Assembly (NCBI GenBank): GCA_963930655.1
Contig: OZ005608.1
Coordinates: 17,757,271-17,821,270, forward strand
DNA: 64,000 bases
Direction of reading: 5' to 3'
DNA from: Myrica gale
Lineage: Eukaryota > Streptophyta > Magnoliopsida > Fagales > Myricaceae
Below the pieces are notes generated by a model. That model saw only the letters and a list, made by a program, of their open reading frames with translations. It was not told the origin of the DNA and searched no databases. Positions 1 to 12,344 of the stretch are shown in pieces. The translations under genes and the position numbers were made by a program. Position 1 is the first letter of the stretch, and every line of letters begins with the position of its first letter.

Positions 1-3000
1 GCGGCATCACCCCATTCGTTGATGACGTTAGATTTTTTGATATGTCAGCTTCGGCCGTTAATTGGGTCGACGAAAATCTAACGGGAGGACCAATTTGTTA
101 CAAGATGCTTACCCCAGAAACTAGCTAGTACAAACCATAGGAACCTACAATGAATTTAAGCCTAATACTTTTAAGGAGAGAGCACGTAGACAAAAAGGAG
201 ATTGCTAAATTTTTTCAGTATTATTGTAATCCTGAGTGCAGATAAGGGAATTTGACATTTTCAAGGCAAAAAGCCAAGTCCACAGTATTTATTATAATAA
301 TTTCTTCCCCCAAAAAAAACGTTTCATCCTTCTTTCTTAAACTGCAGAATGTGGACAGATTAGCTGCATTCACGGGGGACATCCTGACAGACGGACGACC
401 CCGTTTCATTAGTTTAGGATAAAACTCTGTTTCTTGTTATAAATTTAAGGTTTATGGTCATTGGATGATTTCAGGAAGACAAAATCCCATAAAATATATA
501 ATAATTATAAACAACATTGTTAGCCAGCCAGCCAATATATCTATATTTTAAAGCCTCAATTATGGTACACCCACATGGTTAAAATTATCAAAACTGATTC
601 GAGTTTTGTGTAGGCCGTACAGTGCAGGTGTGGGTTTGCGCCCATTAATTAACCAGGAAACAACATAGCATGCTGGTCCCCCCATATTGCTCTGCCCTGA
701 TCGTCCTCGGCGTCACATAGATTGCTCCCAAAGCAATAGATGTAAGTGTATATTATATGCAATATGCAGACGAGGAGTTGTATAATTTGGCTTTTGTCAG
801 GAGTGGTTCAGATGATTATGCAGGAGGATCATTAATATGCTCTCTATAATGTCGGCAGAAGATTTTCCCAGCTCGTATATTTTGGCCATCTCGAGAGAAG
901 TCAGATCCAATTAGCTAAGCAATATTTGAGACTAATAAAGAATTGCCCGTTAGCTTCCTCGTGAAACTTCCTGACATAACTGGTGAGGGAGAGAGGAACC
1001 GACTCAGATGAAAAAGTAGGCAGGTGGATTCTCCATTCAGCCCTTTTTTTTTTTTCAATCTGTCTTTCTGCTCTGGCTTGGATTATTGAACACACCGCAT
1101 CGACCAGACCATACAAATCGTTTACCCGCCCACCAAAGGTAGGAAAAACCCATTAAAAGTAATCAGAAGTGGGGAAAAGAGAAAGAGAAAGAGAAAGAGA
1201 AAGAGAAAGAGAGAAAAAGGGCTGCTGGTCACAACCCGTACTAGAGTTTGATGACTTTTTGTGTGTTAAAAAGATACTAAATGGACGGCCAGGATTGATG
1301 GGTGCATGTTGTCACGATGAATTAGGACAGTAGGATTAGTTTAGAAAAGGATAAGAGATGACAGGGGTGGGTATCATGTGTGTTTGTGCTTCTCCCCCCT
1401 CTTTTAGGGGCATAATTTTTGCTTGGATGCACCTTGACTTGTGGAGAGAGTTTCTTTATTTTTGATTTACCTTTGCTTCCATTCAATAAAGTTGTACTGT
1501 TATGCTATATATCATGTAACCTCTACACTTTACTTTTTCCCCTCAAATCATGAGGATCTCTCTCATTCTTTCTACCTTCACTTCACAGCTTTGGGAATCT
1601 CATTCATGGCCTCCCACAGAGATATCAAACCAAACCTTTGAATATGTCAATGCTCACTGATCTACCTGCTGGACGCACTGAGAGATCAGAGAGAGAGAGA
1701 GAAGAATGAATAAGGTTCCTCACTGCTAACCAAAAACAAAAGAAGAAGAAAAAGCACCGTTCAAAGCTTCAATTCTACTGCATGCAGATTGCGATGCTTC
1801 CTAATGGGGTCAGGTTCAGCGATCATTATTTCTTGGAAAGATACCTTACTTCTTCTTAGGAGAAAAGTGCTTAGGCCATAGCTGTTATAGTTGCGTCCTC
1901 GAGTTGACTTAAAAGACTAATCAATTACTCCCTAAAATGTATATTTGTCTAGAAAAAATTTGTTACAAATTTGGCCTGGCGTGTATGGACGACAACAACA
2001 ACTGATGTATATGATATGCAATACAATTACACTCTCTCGATCGCATCTAAACACTAGCTAGGTCAGTTTGGGTAATTAAATAGCATACAGGTGATCATAC
2101 ACCCCCTCAAAGTCCAGTTAAGCCATTAAATTAACGCTACCCACACTACTGTTCACATACCTCCACAACAACTGTCAAGGCATCACCTCCATAGTCCTTT
2201 GTGGTGAGGTTGAGTGACAGGATGCCCTTAGAAGAAGATGGGTCGGTCTAGCCCTACCTTGGGTCCATTCAGATTATAAACTTCGACCTGATCATGAAGG
2301 CGTGCATGGCATTTACGCCTGTCCCAAGCTTCAATCAATTCCAACCGATCATCAAAACTATAGAGATATTATAAGCAGAAGTCCAAGTCACAAAAATCTT
2401 TATCAAAAACCTATCCTTCCTAATGGGCCTCTTCGCCCTCATTTCCTCTTTCGCTTTTCCATGCTCTCCCTTCACCCACCTCCCTGTGCTCCGATAAACC
2501 TTATCTATCCCTCTGCCTACCCTCTCATCGGTCCTATAGCTGAAAAAAGCTCAAAGCTGTGGAATCCTACAGAATGACCAAAACCAAAGCACTGATCTCT
2601 TAGACTAACCCGTCCAGCTGTCTTCTGAAACCAGCTTTAGACCTGATCCTTAGATTTGCTTTCAGCCATTCCTTGTAGGAAGACCAGCTATAAAACGTAC
2701 CCTCTAAACAAGTCGGTCTTTATCAACTTTGTGAACGGGTAATTGACAATTTGCTAAAGGCATTCAGATTGAATACATAAATCTAGAACCACTCTTTCTT
2801 TATCTGCGAACATGTTGTCTTCAAATGACAACAACACAAGGAAAGGGTGTTATAGGTAGCCCCATGGAACTTCAAGGGACACCCGAACAAATGTTAGACA
2901 GTGGACGTTATAATAAACTTTAGACGAAAATGATATTAATAGGCCATATCGTGCGTCTAGATGAAAATCGCTCTAGAAAATATGTTGCAAGCATTGGTTA

Positions 3001-3239
3001 GATCATGAAAAGGGCCTTATTAGGGATTGAACCCCTTTCTCTTATGAGTGGCCTAACAAAATATTGTTCTCTTATATAATCAAGCTAGATGTGAGTCAAC
3101 TCCATAAGATGAGATTTCTCTTCCTAGGTTGAATGCATCACCAGAAACATCCAACTCAGATACAAAAGGCTACAAGATTTTTATTATTATTTTTTTCTAA
3201 ATAAACCATAACGTTCCAAACCCTCTGAAGCAAACAAAA
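1..3239. other. No recognisable gene; AT-rich intergenic DNA
   Basis: Both strands were read and no protein family, RNA gene or complete transposon was recognised. The short ORFs here have no plausible coding character. The stretch holds a purine microsatellite near 1,170-1,212 and a short GA run near 1,690. The first 120 bases contain phrases (ctaacgggaggaccaattt) resembling degenerate repeat ends found elsewhere in the window, near 15.0 and 19.1 kb. Confidence 0.5.
1163..1215. repeat. Purine microsatellite (GAAAGA-type)
   Basis: About eight tandem units of a 6-bp purine motif (gagaaa/gaaaga), slightly interrupted at both ends. It is a simple-sequence repeat with no visible function. Confidence 0.85.
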
Positions 3240-4200
3240 TCATGGAGGAATCCATGGATTGTCACTTGAGAGGATGCTTACAGGGATACAAGAAATGAGA
3301 ATATAACCCTCTAAATTAGCCGAGCACACCCATTGAACAATCTTATGGGCGAGCTCATTAGCTCCACGTTTAACATGACAAAATTTCTATAATTCTCTTT
3401 GACGAGCAAGGCTATGAATATCAGCAACCATATTAGCAATTTGCCAAATAGCTCCATTGGACCTATTGTTAATAGCTTCAATAACAAACAAAAAGTCTCC
3501 TTCCAATAGAACTCGGGAAGATGGAAGATGAAAGGCCTCCTGGGCTACCATCAAGGCAGCCCTTGCCTCGCCCACAAGAGGGCCGCTAGGAGGGAACCTC
3601 TTTGAGAAAACAAAGAGGATGTGTCCTTCCTCATCTTTGCAAACAACAGCATCAAAGGAGAAGGAGGTTGCCATACAGGAGTAAGGTTCGACATCTTTTC
3701 TTTCCAAACCTAGACAAGTTCCAGATAACGGGATAGAGTGGAATGCAGCAACTTTCGAAGATCCAACACACGATATTCAGTAGGTTGGAGTTTCAACCCT
3801 CCCCAATGGATCAAATGCTTCACATATTTTGAAAGGCGCCAATCAAGTGAGTCTCTTTCAGCTGCCCTTTAGAAGTTTGATGAAGGCTCTAGAAGGAGAA
3901 GCATGAGGCTTGTTGAAAAAGGGACGGACATATGAGGAGCACGTCATGAACTCATTAATGACATGGGCGGAAGTTGATGAGCACGTCATGAGCATATCAG
4001 AACCATTGGGCGGAGGATGCCATACAGGAGTAAGGTTCGACATCTTTTCTATCCAAACCTGGACAAGTTCCAGATAACGGGATCGAGTGGAATTCAACAA
4101 CTTTTAAAAGATCCAACACACCACCATTATGAACTAGATGATTTCGGGTAAACCAAATTGAATCCATAAGCACAGTAGCAAATCTCGTGAAGTTCAATTG
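3240..4200 (-). pseudogene. LINE-type RNase H-like (RVT_3) pseudogene fragment
   Basis: Minus-strand remains of the RNase H-like domain found at the C-terminus of plant non-LTR reverse transcriptases and their domesticated relatives. The clearest part is 3,240-3,707, one reading frame interrupted by a single TAG at 3,387-3,389. Visible family signatures are a strand ending in GHILFVFSKR, then GEARAALMVAQEA, then LLEGDFLFVIEAIN, then (after the stop) HVKRGANELAHKIVQW. The acidic positions E (GEARAAL) and D (EGD) fit the RNase H fold. Upstream at 4,000-4,200 lies the segment that normally precedes this domain (DSIWFTRNHLVH, then PPPNG in another frame). The order is disrupted by local duplication. 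It is non-functional: a stop, frame changes and no reverse transcriptase. Confidence 0.7.
3781..3964. repeat. Direct repeat, copy 1 (about 184 bp)
   Basis: Near-identical to 4,331-4,513 with the same orientation; it runs from taggttggagtttcaaccct to aactcattaatgacat. It lies beside the RNase H pseudogene and is part of a small local segmental duplication. Confidence 0.85.
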
Positions 4201-4330
4201 CTGGTGCTAGATTTTTATTATGCCTGTGGTAGAAGGGGGTCAAAATGTCAGGATATCATAACATAAAAACGGCCAAAATCAGGGGATAACCTATACACCA
4301 TGCCACCACTCTAACTCCCACAATATTCCG

Positions 4331-4513
4331 TAGGCTGGAGTTTCAACCCTCCCCAATGGCTCAAATGCTTCACATATTTTGAAAGGCTCCAATCAAGTGA
4401 GTCCCTTTCAGCTGCCCTTTAGAAGTTTGATGAAGGCTCTAGAAGGAGAAACATGAGACTTGTTGAAAAGGGACGGACATATGAGGAGCACGTCATGAAC
4501 TCATTAATGACAT
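4331..4513. repeat. Direct repeat, copy 2 (about 183 bp)
   Basis: Second copy of the 3,781-3,964 segment, with only a few substitutions and one base fewer in an A run. A second overlapping duplication pairs 3,671-3,771 with 4,020-4,121, so this locus was duplicated at least twice. Confidence 0.85.
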
Positions 4514-4539
4514 TTTGAGAATATTTAAGTTAATGATAG

Positions 4540-4925
4540 TTTTATAATTTTGAATAGGGGTAAATAAGGATTTTTAATGGTCAATTAAATATTATGGTTT
4601 CTCTAGGTCAATTCCCGTCAACCCCTGCTAACGACAATTCCTGATAAGGATTTAAAATTCACGTCACAACCAATGAAAGATTGACACATGTCCACTTAAA
4701 ACGGAATAGCCACGCATGCGCCACCTGCCTGCCACCTCGTTGAGCTTGCAAAAAAAATCTCTTAAATAAGACAACACCATTTCTATATTAGCCCCTCTTC
4801 CACCCATCGTACACAAAGAAGAGCAATTCTTCCCCAATTTTTTCCCATCGTACACAGAGAACCCTAGGTTCCCCAAATTCTCCTTTCTTACCCAATCGCA
4901 CAAAGATTGATTCTCATCTTCTTAA
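4540..4925 (-). mobile_element. Mutator-like terminal region (inverted relative to 14.7-15.1 kb)
   Basis: The reverse complement matches 14,690-15,060 over landmarks in the same order: cttatttaag, a T run, aggtggc, gtggcgca, gtggctatt, then gtgtcaatctttcattggtt. The outward-facing, inverted arrangement is what long terminal inverted repeats of a MULE would give. It may be one end of a roughly 10.5-kb element or a relic of a separate related element. There is no coding capacity. Confidence 0.5.
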
Positions 4926-5886
4926 CACAAGTTTGACAACTAAATGCGTTTATTTTTTTTCAAATAATCCCTATATAAACTCCCAAGCCTTGGTTATACT
5001 TTTGGGAAGTTGGTTTTTGAAATTGAGATTTCAAAAATGTAAAAAACGAGCTTTTTAATTTTAGCAGATCGTCCTCTACATGACGGGGCGCGTAGGACAA
5101 CAATTTGAAAGCATTCAAATTTTATGACCGTTGGACAACGACTACTTGAAGTGGTTGATTGGTACAATGGTAATATTATCATATTGACCCCCAACGGCTA
5201 TAAACGACTAGTTTTCTAATGTGACCTATATAAAGACATTTCTAGTGTCTAAAAACAAGGGAGAGCGACCATATATCATTTCTATAGTTGAGAAAGATCT
5301 TAAATCTTCTTATTTTATATTTCTCATATTATTCACATAAATTATATCTTCACATCCTTGTCATTGTGTGAATCAAAAGAAATATATTTCCATTTTCTTA
5401 TCCACTCTTGGAGAGAGTTTAATTCTTGTATCAACCTATTCAAGAGAAGTGATTCCTTTAGTGAGATTGTTCAGTAAAGAAGAAGCTTAGAGAGGGTATA
5501 TCTCAAGCTTGGTTAGGTTGAGTGGTGAGACTCAAATATCACTTGGGTTGTGAGTATTGAGCCCGAGAAAGCACTTATATGGTTCTCTAGCACCCGGAGG
5601 CTAGAGTGTACACTATTTGGAAGATAGTGAGAAAACCTCAAGGCTTAGTAAAGGAGCTTTAGGGGTGGACGTAGACGTGTTTGCCGAACCAACTAAAAAT
5701 CTTGTGTTTGCTTCTCTAACTCTACTCTTTATATTTAACACTTATTTATTTATCACAACAATACTTGTTTAAATACTTGTGTTAAATTAGACTTTACTTT
5801 GCAAACACCATTTTGGGGGTTAAAAACGAAAAAAGTTTGGAAACTCAATTCACCCCTTCTTGTGTTGCCTTAATCCTAGGAATTAA
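4925..5886 (+). mobile_element. Truncated Ty1/copia LTR (family L1, copy A)
   Basis: Colinear with the reverse complements of 36,751-37,901 and 41,495-42,590. Shared landmarks are an attcaaattttatgaccgttg block, a tctagcacccggaggctagag block, a gtggacgtagacgtgtttgc block, and a terminus at tgccttaatcctaggaatt. This text is typical of long LTRs of plant copia elements. The 5' end with its expected TGTTGG is missing, so this is a truncated remnant with no internal coding region attached. Confidence 0.7.
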
Positions 5887-7939
5887 AGGTAAGATTCAAA
5901 CAGACACAAAATTTTAAAAATGATCTTGTTGTGTAACAACCCTCTCTTTTTCACCTGCTTGACATATATAAAACTTAGTATAATATGCTTCTTTGAGTTT
6001 ACTAGTCTAAATTATTTCTTTATTGAGCTTACATTATTTTTAATGTACTTGCTTGCATATTTTTAATTCTCCTAATTTTCAAACTATGTGGTTACATGTG
6101 TTTTTATATTATCGAGTTGGATAATTTCTTTTATTTGTTACTATGTACATTAGGGGATTACTAAAAAGTCTTCCCCAATGATATCTATGTTTAATTTCAT
6201 TTCTTACTTTAATGTTCTTACTTATTTTGCATATTTAATGATCCTTGCTTAACCTATTCTTATATTTTTTCAGCTTAGAGCTGAATACAAAGTTGGATAT
6301 TATACTCTTGAATGTTCAGTCATATTATAGTAAATCCTAGTATATTAATTTTAGCACACTTCATGCCTTAGCCGATTGATGCATTTATTGGCAACTTTTC
6401 CTTTTGTTCTCTCATTTTTTCCCCTTCAGCCGACTACTTTGCACTATTCCATTGGCCCTCATCTTGTCTTTTGTGCATACATTTACACGTTAGAGTACAA
6501 GGCAGTTCGGTGGTTTACTTTTAGTGGGCAATATGGATTTTGGTAATCACAATGATTGTCTAGGTAAGAGTGAAACAAACACATGTCATTGTCGCCCCTT
6601 ATGCCCATTCATTCAGTTTGCTTCTCCTTGTAAACTATAGCTCTTTGATTGCCTAGCTAGTGTAGGGCATGAAGTTAGAGGAAAAGGGAGTTAACCATAG
6701 TTACTTGGCCTTTTTAACCTTAACCGATCGGCTATAGCACGGTCGCCTTGTTTTGTCGACAAAGTGAGAGCGATAGAGAGACATACGAGAAAGACCAGAC
6801 GAGAGAAAGAGAAGAACAACTGAAGAAGGGAGAGAGGTAGTCGGCCTGCACCCTTCTTTTCCTTTGTCCCCTTGCTTTTTAAAACTTACAGCCTTGTCTT
6901 GTCTCTTTCTCTCATCTTTTTGGTTTGGCATTGCTTTAGGTACTTTTGCTTTTACTATTGCTCAAGACTTATCCCCGAACCAAGCAAGGTAAGGGATTGT
7001 AGTTGAAATCAATAGAGTTGACATGGATAAAGATTCTTCTAAATAAACTTGTAGTTATACTTAGAAAAAAAATAAACTTGTAGTTATGGTTCTGTATGTA
7101 AGAGTTTGCTTAAGTCTCTTTTTGACCTTGTGGTTTGGTATGTAAATAGTGTGTAGAGACTTGATGATACAAAAGAGGAATTAAGGGAGAAAGAGGTCAC
7201 GGTCAGTGGAAAAAGTCACTTTTTAGAGCTCTTGACTTTAGTGACATGCAGTATGTGTTGTGGGGTGAAAGAAGGAAAGAAATGGAAAATATCTTTTTGC
7301 ATGTGGTTGAGTGCCTAGTCTTCTTATCTGCAGGTATTGGATTTTGACGTTTAAACTTTAAAGAATTGTTTTTGTTGATGTTGTTAGTTAGGTGGCCGTG
7401 ATGCCATACACATTTTGCTATGCCTTATGTTATAAGTTAAAAGTAAGTCCTATACACATTGTTGTCGTGCTGCAGTAGGAATGTTTTGGTAGTGTAAAAT
7501 AGATAAAAGGATGTACTGTCCATTGTTACATGTTGAAATACTTGGAGTTTTAACATGAAACTTTCCAGAAACGAATTTTAGGATCTGTAGAATCTGCTCT
7601 AAAAATTTCAACTAAAAAGGATAAGTGGAAAAGTCCAAAATGCCCTTGGAAGCTCCTAGGGGCAGTTTCGACATTCCTGAGAAAATTATGGGTAAAAACG
7701 GCTAAACTTAAAATCTGGGCTTATGAGACTGTTGGGCTTAGCTTATTGAGGTTAGGGTTACATTTGAGTCCAAAACTATTTTTTTAAACAAGGCCCAAAA
7801 CACAAGGCCTAAGAAATGCTAAAACCCGACCTCTTAGTAAATACTAGCAAAAAAGAAAAGAAAAGAAAAGAGACTTAGTTAAAAATCCAGATTTGCACTG
7901 AAGCAATTATAAGTTGTGAATTGCATATGCTGATTTACG
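5887..7939. other. No recognisable gene; AT-rich DNA
   Basis: I see no coding family or RNA gene here. The stretch around 7,600-7,870 (short poly-purine runs, words such as gcccaaaacacaaggcc) could be the upstream part of the long LTR that follows, but the boundary could not be fixed. Confidence 0.4.
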
Positions 7940-9336
7940 TGTCATATTGTGCTACATGATGCATAGAACATGTTAATATTGAACATGTTAATATTTTCTA
8001 TGTTAATGTGCAAATGTCAACTGCATTTTTAATTGGCAAAGTGCATTCCATTGATCGTCTTTGATGAATTACTTATCGATGATGGATATGATATGTCATA
8101 TTGCATAAGCATCTCGTGGGTATGGGAAAACACCGTTTTGACCGAAATGACCGAAAAGAACCTATACCCAGAGGTGGTCTTATGATCGGGTGACGGTATC
8201 GCTCACGATGGGATAATGCAAGCCACCACTGAGAGATTCGTGGATGGTATCCCTTGGAGATGAAGCGCCTGACCGGGTACTGGTGCTGGGGCACGTGACA
8301 GTCCCAGAGGAGAGGAGAGACGCACAACCCGGACTCTGGGGGTTAAACAGAGCGAAGAACGGACACCTCTACCGACCGGAAACAAGAAAGAAAGTGAAAT
8401 GACCGGGAGACAGATGCATTCACGTTGCATTTGTATTGCTCATACCATATTTACTTAATTTATTGTTATTATTCATGATTTATGTCGCTTCTATTTCGCG
8501 TTGTTACATGCCATGTTCCCCCTCCCCCCTTACTGAGTCATTAGGACTCACCCTTTTCCTATTGTTTATTTTGTATGTTTGGCGACAATCTTCAAACTTG
8601 GCAGAAGATGATTTTCTCGTGCGAGCAGACCCTGGACTTTGACTCACATGTTTTAGTTGTTAAGATCCAGATTTACGTTACGGACTCTTTTGAGGTATAC
8701 TTGGGGTACGAACCCCAATGGTTCCTCAAGGGGCCACTCCTGCCCCCTCTTCCCCGCGTGGAAGATTTTGGTCTTGTAGATGTAGATCCAGCCCTACTAC
8801 ATATCGTTCCATCTCCACCGGCTCCGTCGGCGGAGAGCACCGGTGAGACGGTGTTTATTGACCTAACCTCCGACACCGAGCCGGAGGACTAGACATCATC
8901 AGCTTTTGTTACTCTTTTCTTAGTAGGGTTCAGTGTATTGGTTTCTCGGATGTCGTAGTATGGAAAGCTTTAGACTGCTTCCACTTTTGTATCCTTGTAA
9001 ATGATTTATGTTCTTTGTAAAAGAGAGACTCAGTGTTTCTATTATCTATTTACTTTTTCAAGATTTCCTCTTATTCTATTTTCTTTCATACTTCAGAACT
9101 TTCAAACTCCTAAAATTGTTAGAACATTACTCTTTTTCTCTTAAACCTCGAAAATCTTATTTTTCTTGATATATTCTATATTTCAAACGAAATTCGAAAT
9201 CAAACATTTCCGCCAAGCCCTTTTAAACCTAATCGCTAGGACTTTCAGGATTTGATTTTGTGCCGTAATCCACGTTTGTGTGCATACCATCGCTATAGGT
9301 AAGCCTAGGGGATAAGTACGAGCACGAGGTGTGACA
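7940..9336 (+). mobile_element. Long LTR family R, copy 1 (most divergent)
   Basis: Related to 34,560-36,035 and to the reverse complement of 49,081-52,381. Shared landmarks, in order, are a degenerate tract of cat/atg words, a tactgagtc..ggactcaccc inverted repeat at 8,531-8,550, a splice-acceptor-like cag, a small ORF, and an end reading cgagcacgaggtgtgaca. The 3' end at about 9,336 is set by the terminal TGACA; the 5' limit is approximate. The superfamily could not be assigned because no internal region is attached; Ty3/gypsy is plausible. Confidence 0.55.
8608..8892 (+). CDS. LTR-embedded small ORF, copy 1 (94 aa, SIM-like tail)
   Basis: An uninterrupted 94-residue ORF inside long-LTR copy 1. 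I chose the ATG at 8,608 because it follows a possible acceptor (ttggcag) and aligns with the start of the 35,452 copy (M-IF at the start of both), although the frame stays open further upstream. The protein has a first block HVLVVKIQIYVTDSFEV, a proline-rich middle, and the C-terminus FIDLTSDTEPED. A hydrophobic core V/I-D-L-T followed by acidic residues is the pattern of a SUMO-interacting motif; that is inference from the motif alone. I recognise no named family. The same ORF is found in the two other LTR copies, which argues that it belongs to the element rather than arising by chance. Expression is unknown. Confidence 0.45.
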   Translation: MIFSCEQTLDFDSHVLVVKIQIYVTDSFEVYLGYEPQWFLKGPLLPPLPRVEDFGLVDVDPALLHIVPSPPAPSAESTGETVFIDLTSDTEPED

Positions 9337-12300
9337 TGTTGTTTTTTATGTTCCAGCATTATAGAAATTTAATTTACAAATGGGAGTTCATGATGTATTA
9401 ATATATTTGATCTGAAATAATTAGCCTATCTTTTAGGAATTCAATATTATTTAAGGAGGTCACCAAACTGGAAGATTTGCCAACCACCAGTGACCTAGAT
9501 GAGGATGGTCATCCACTTGGCTTTTACGAGGATAATTGTGATTACTTGTTTTGTATTCATGTAGCTAGTGTATAGATAGATGAGGTTTGATTTAGACAAG
9601 TTCAAAGTTTTCATTATTCACTGAAATCATATTAATTGGAGTACGCTAAATACTTTTTCAAATTTGCAAGATCAGTTTAGGGTTGTTACTCTCTCTGCCA
9701 AGGCATTATACTTGTGATTGTGCATGATTTTTCTCAACAATTGTGAAGGAATTGCATAGATCTAGCATTTCATCTGATGAATGACTTTATATATCTAAAT
9801 ACAAGAAATGTGGTCATTAGTACATCGTTCTTTTTTTTTAGTTTCCTTGAACTTGTAATGCTTGATTCATATGTTTGTCTTATAATGATTTTTTTATTTA
9901 ATTGCGCATTTGTGTTCTGACAGAAGCAGCGCTGTTGTAATTTTTTAAAATGGGTTGACCCCCCAACATGTCAGGGCGGTGAAGAGTTCCTACCTTCGAT
10001 GATCAAGAAAATGAAGGGGATGGAAGAGGAATGCCAAAAGGTGAAGGCGAAACAACATCGATTGATTATGTTGTTGATTGGATCATGGATCTTCTTTGTG
10101 GTTTTTGTTGTAATGATCACTTGTATTTGGCGTATTTAGTTCGAGGAGTTTAGTGTTGTTGTATTCACACTTTGGTTGTAATGTTCTTTTGAACTTTGTA
10201 ATTTGTAAGGGTTGTAAGGTAGTAGGGTAGTGTTTGTAAGAATAATGCTCCAAAAATAATTTATCTGAATAATAGTTATATAGATGTCACATGTTTGTAT
10301 TTATTTATTGCGTAATATGATGTGACATTGTAGAAAATTCACGCCAATGATTAATAAATCAATGGCGGGAAGTATGACTCTTCAGTTTCTTGTTCACTTG
10401 ATGTTTTGTTCTAGACCGAGGTACATATTGATGTATAACAAGTCTACACTCGTTGTACCTCTATCTAATAGATTGATGGACTTCGTCATTAAGGTAGTGA
10501 CCTTAAGCAAACGAGTGGGTGTAATGTAAGAGTACATTCACTGAATGAGATCAAATATGAATACCTTTTGGAAGTGAGCACTGATGTTGAGAAGGTATTG
10601 AACACAATTGATTTATTGTATCCTTAGACCTAAGAGGTGTATATGGATCTATTTATTTTGTCCTTGTGCTTTGACCGATTCATTTGGTGATGATCTTTTA
10701 AGGTCAAAGATTCCAGATAACGTTAGATATTGCACATAATAAATAAGTTTGTATAAATACTCAATAGAGAATCAACTAGTCTCTTGATGAGACAATATAT
10801 TCAATATATCAATATAGGGTTGGAATAGAAAAAGAATCCATTGGCCAATGATATTTTGTGAAAATATTTTTCAAAATTAATATATATTATATATTTATTT
10901 GTGAAATTGTTTTGGAAACAATTGATAGTCCAACGAGTTATAGATCGTGAATTGAGAATTATATGAGTTAAGGACTTAATCAGTTATATGATTTCGGTTC
11001 TATTGACTAATGTCAAATATATTGTGGTGGAAGGATAAATAAATAAATAATTGTTAGCAAAAAAGATTTCATAAATCAATCTCAAATACTCGGAAGTAAA
11101 TTATAATATGTTAATGGACATGATTACAATTAGCAAATGCCTATAATTCGGAATATAACAATATAAAAGAGTTAATGGAAAACGAGTTTTTTCATGTGAT
11201 CCTTGGGCCGACATTTAAAATCCCGAACGATCACAGGCTATATTACAACTAGGGTTTAGAAAAAGACTATAAGATAACATTTTCTAGACAGTTGGCCATT
11301 ATGACTTTAAGAAACCCTGTGATGGCTGTTAGGCATGGAAAGGAAGGAGGCAGAACATTTGAGCTGCTCTATTATTAAATCAAAGACTCATGGTGTGAGA
11401 TCAACAAGACCTGAAGATTATCGAAGGTTGGAGATTCAATCGTAACAAAAATTCAAGATCGTTTGTCAGATCAAGTAAGTATAATTCTTCGCAGGCAAAC
11501 TTTCAGTGTTATGTTCTTAGGTTGTAGGAGTTCAATGTAATGCAAGTGGTTATGAATGTAAAAGCTCTTCAAAAGACGTTAATGTACTTGACTGTCAATT
11601 TTAAAGTAATTGGATCATCCATTTTACCATAACTTTAGTTGTTACAAGATGAAACATTACAATTGGATCATCCATTCTTAAAAGTTTTTTCCATTCCATT
11701 ATACTAAAATGACTTTAGCTGTTTTTTACCAAACATACTTCAACTGTTTTACAAGCTGCCAGCAATTACTACATCTAAAATTCCCAGCATAACTTCAGCT
11801 GTTTTACAAAATGCTAGCATAATACCATAACTTCAGTTGTTTCAAAACATTACAATTTCATTCCACAACCAACAAACTAGTAACATGTACAACCTGTTTC
11901 AAAATTGCCACAACAATTACAGGTTGTTTAAAATTTGTCCACAATTCCACATCTAACAAACTAACAATATTACAAATCGTTTAACAAAAATCATTTACAG
12001 GCTCTCCTACAATTCATTCCACAACCAACAAACTCCACTTCATTTCCAGCAAAGCGGCAACAAAATGCATTCAGAAACTACTTCACTTCCAACGAAATCG
12101 TATCGAAATGTTAAAAATTGCACAACAATAAAATCACAACAAATGGCAGCTTCACAATATCACTGTGTTGCTCTTGTTCTCTCAACTCCATGCGCACATC
12201 TATGGGCAAAATGATCTGTTTGTTTGTATCCACGTAGTAGTTCCTTCGCTTTACTGTTTGAGAAGAATTACATTGAGATTAGTGTTTGTGTTCTATGTAA

Positions 12301-12344
12301 TTATTCTTACGCATAAGAACATCATATTTTTCTTGAATGTTATC
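9337..12344. other. No clear gene; possible GRF-zinc-finger-protein-like tail
   Basis: AT-rich DNA without a recognised gene. Near 10,000-10,140 the plus strand can encode a short stretch (MKGMEEECQKVKAKQHRL followed by a hydrophobic run) that resembles the coiled-coil and membrane-like tail of transposon-associated GRF zinc-finger proteins; no zinc-finger part was found, so this is weak. From about 11,590 to 12,070 there is a degenerate tract of repeated words (acttcagctgttttacaa, ccacaaccaacaaac). Confidence 0.35.

Noticed and set aside
901..1116. A 71-codon minus-strand ORF as a small gene
   Set aside because: No recognisable family, no supporting splice or promoter context, and it contains a poly-purine low-complexity stretch.
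1163..1215. Short regularly spaced repeats as a CRISPR-like array
   Set aside because: It is a hexamer microsatellite without spacers, in a plant nuclear genome.
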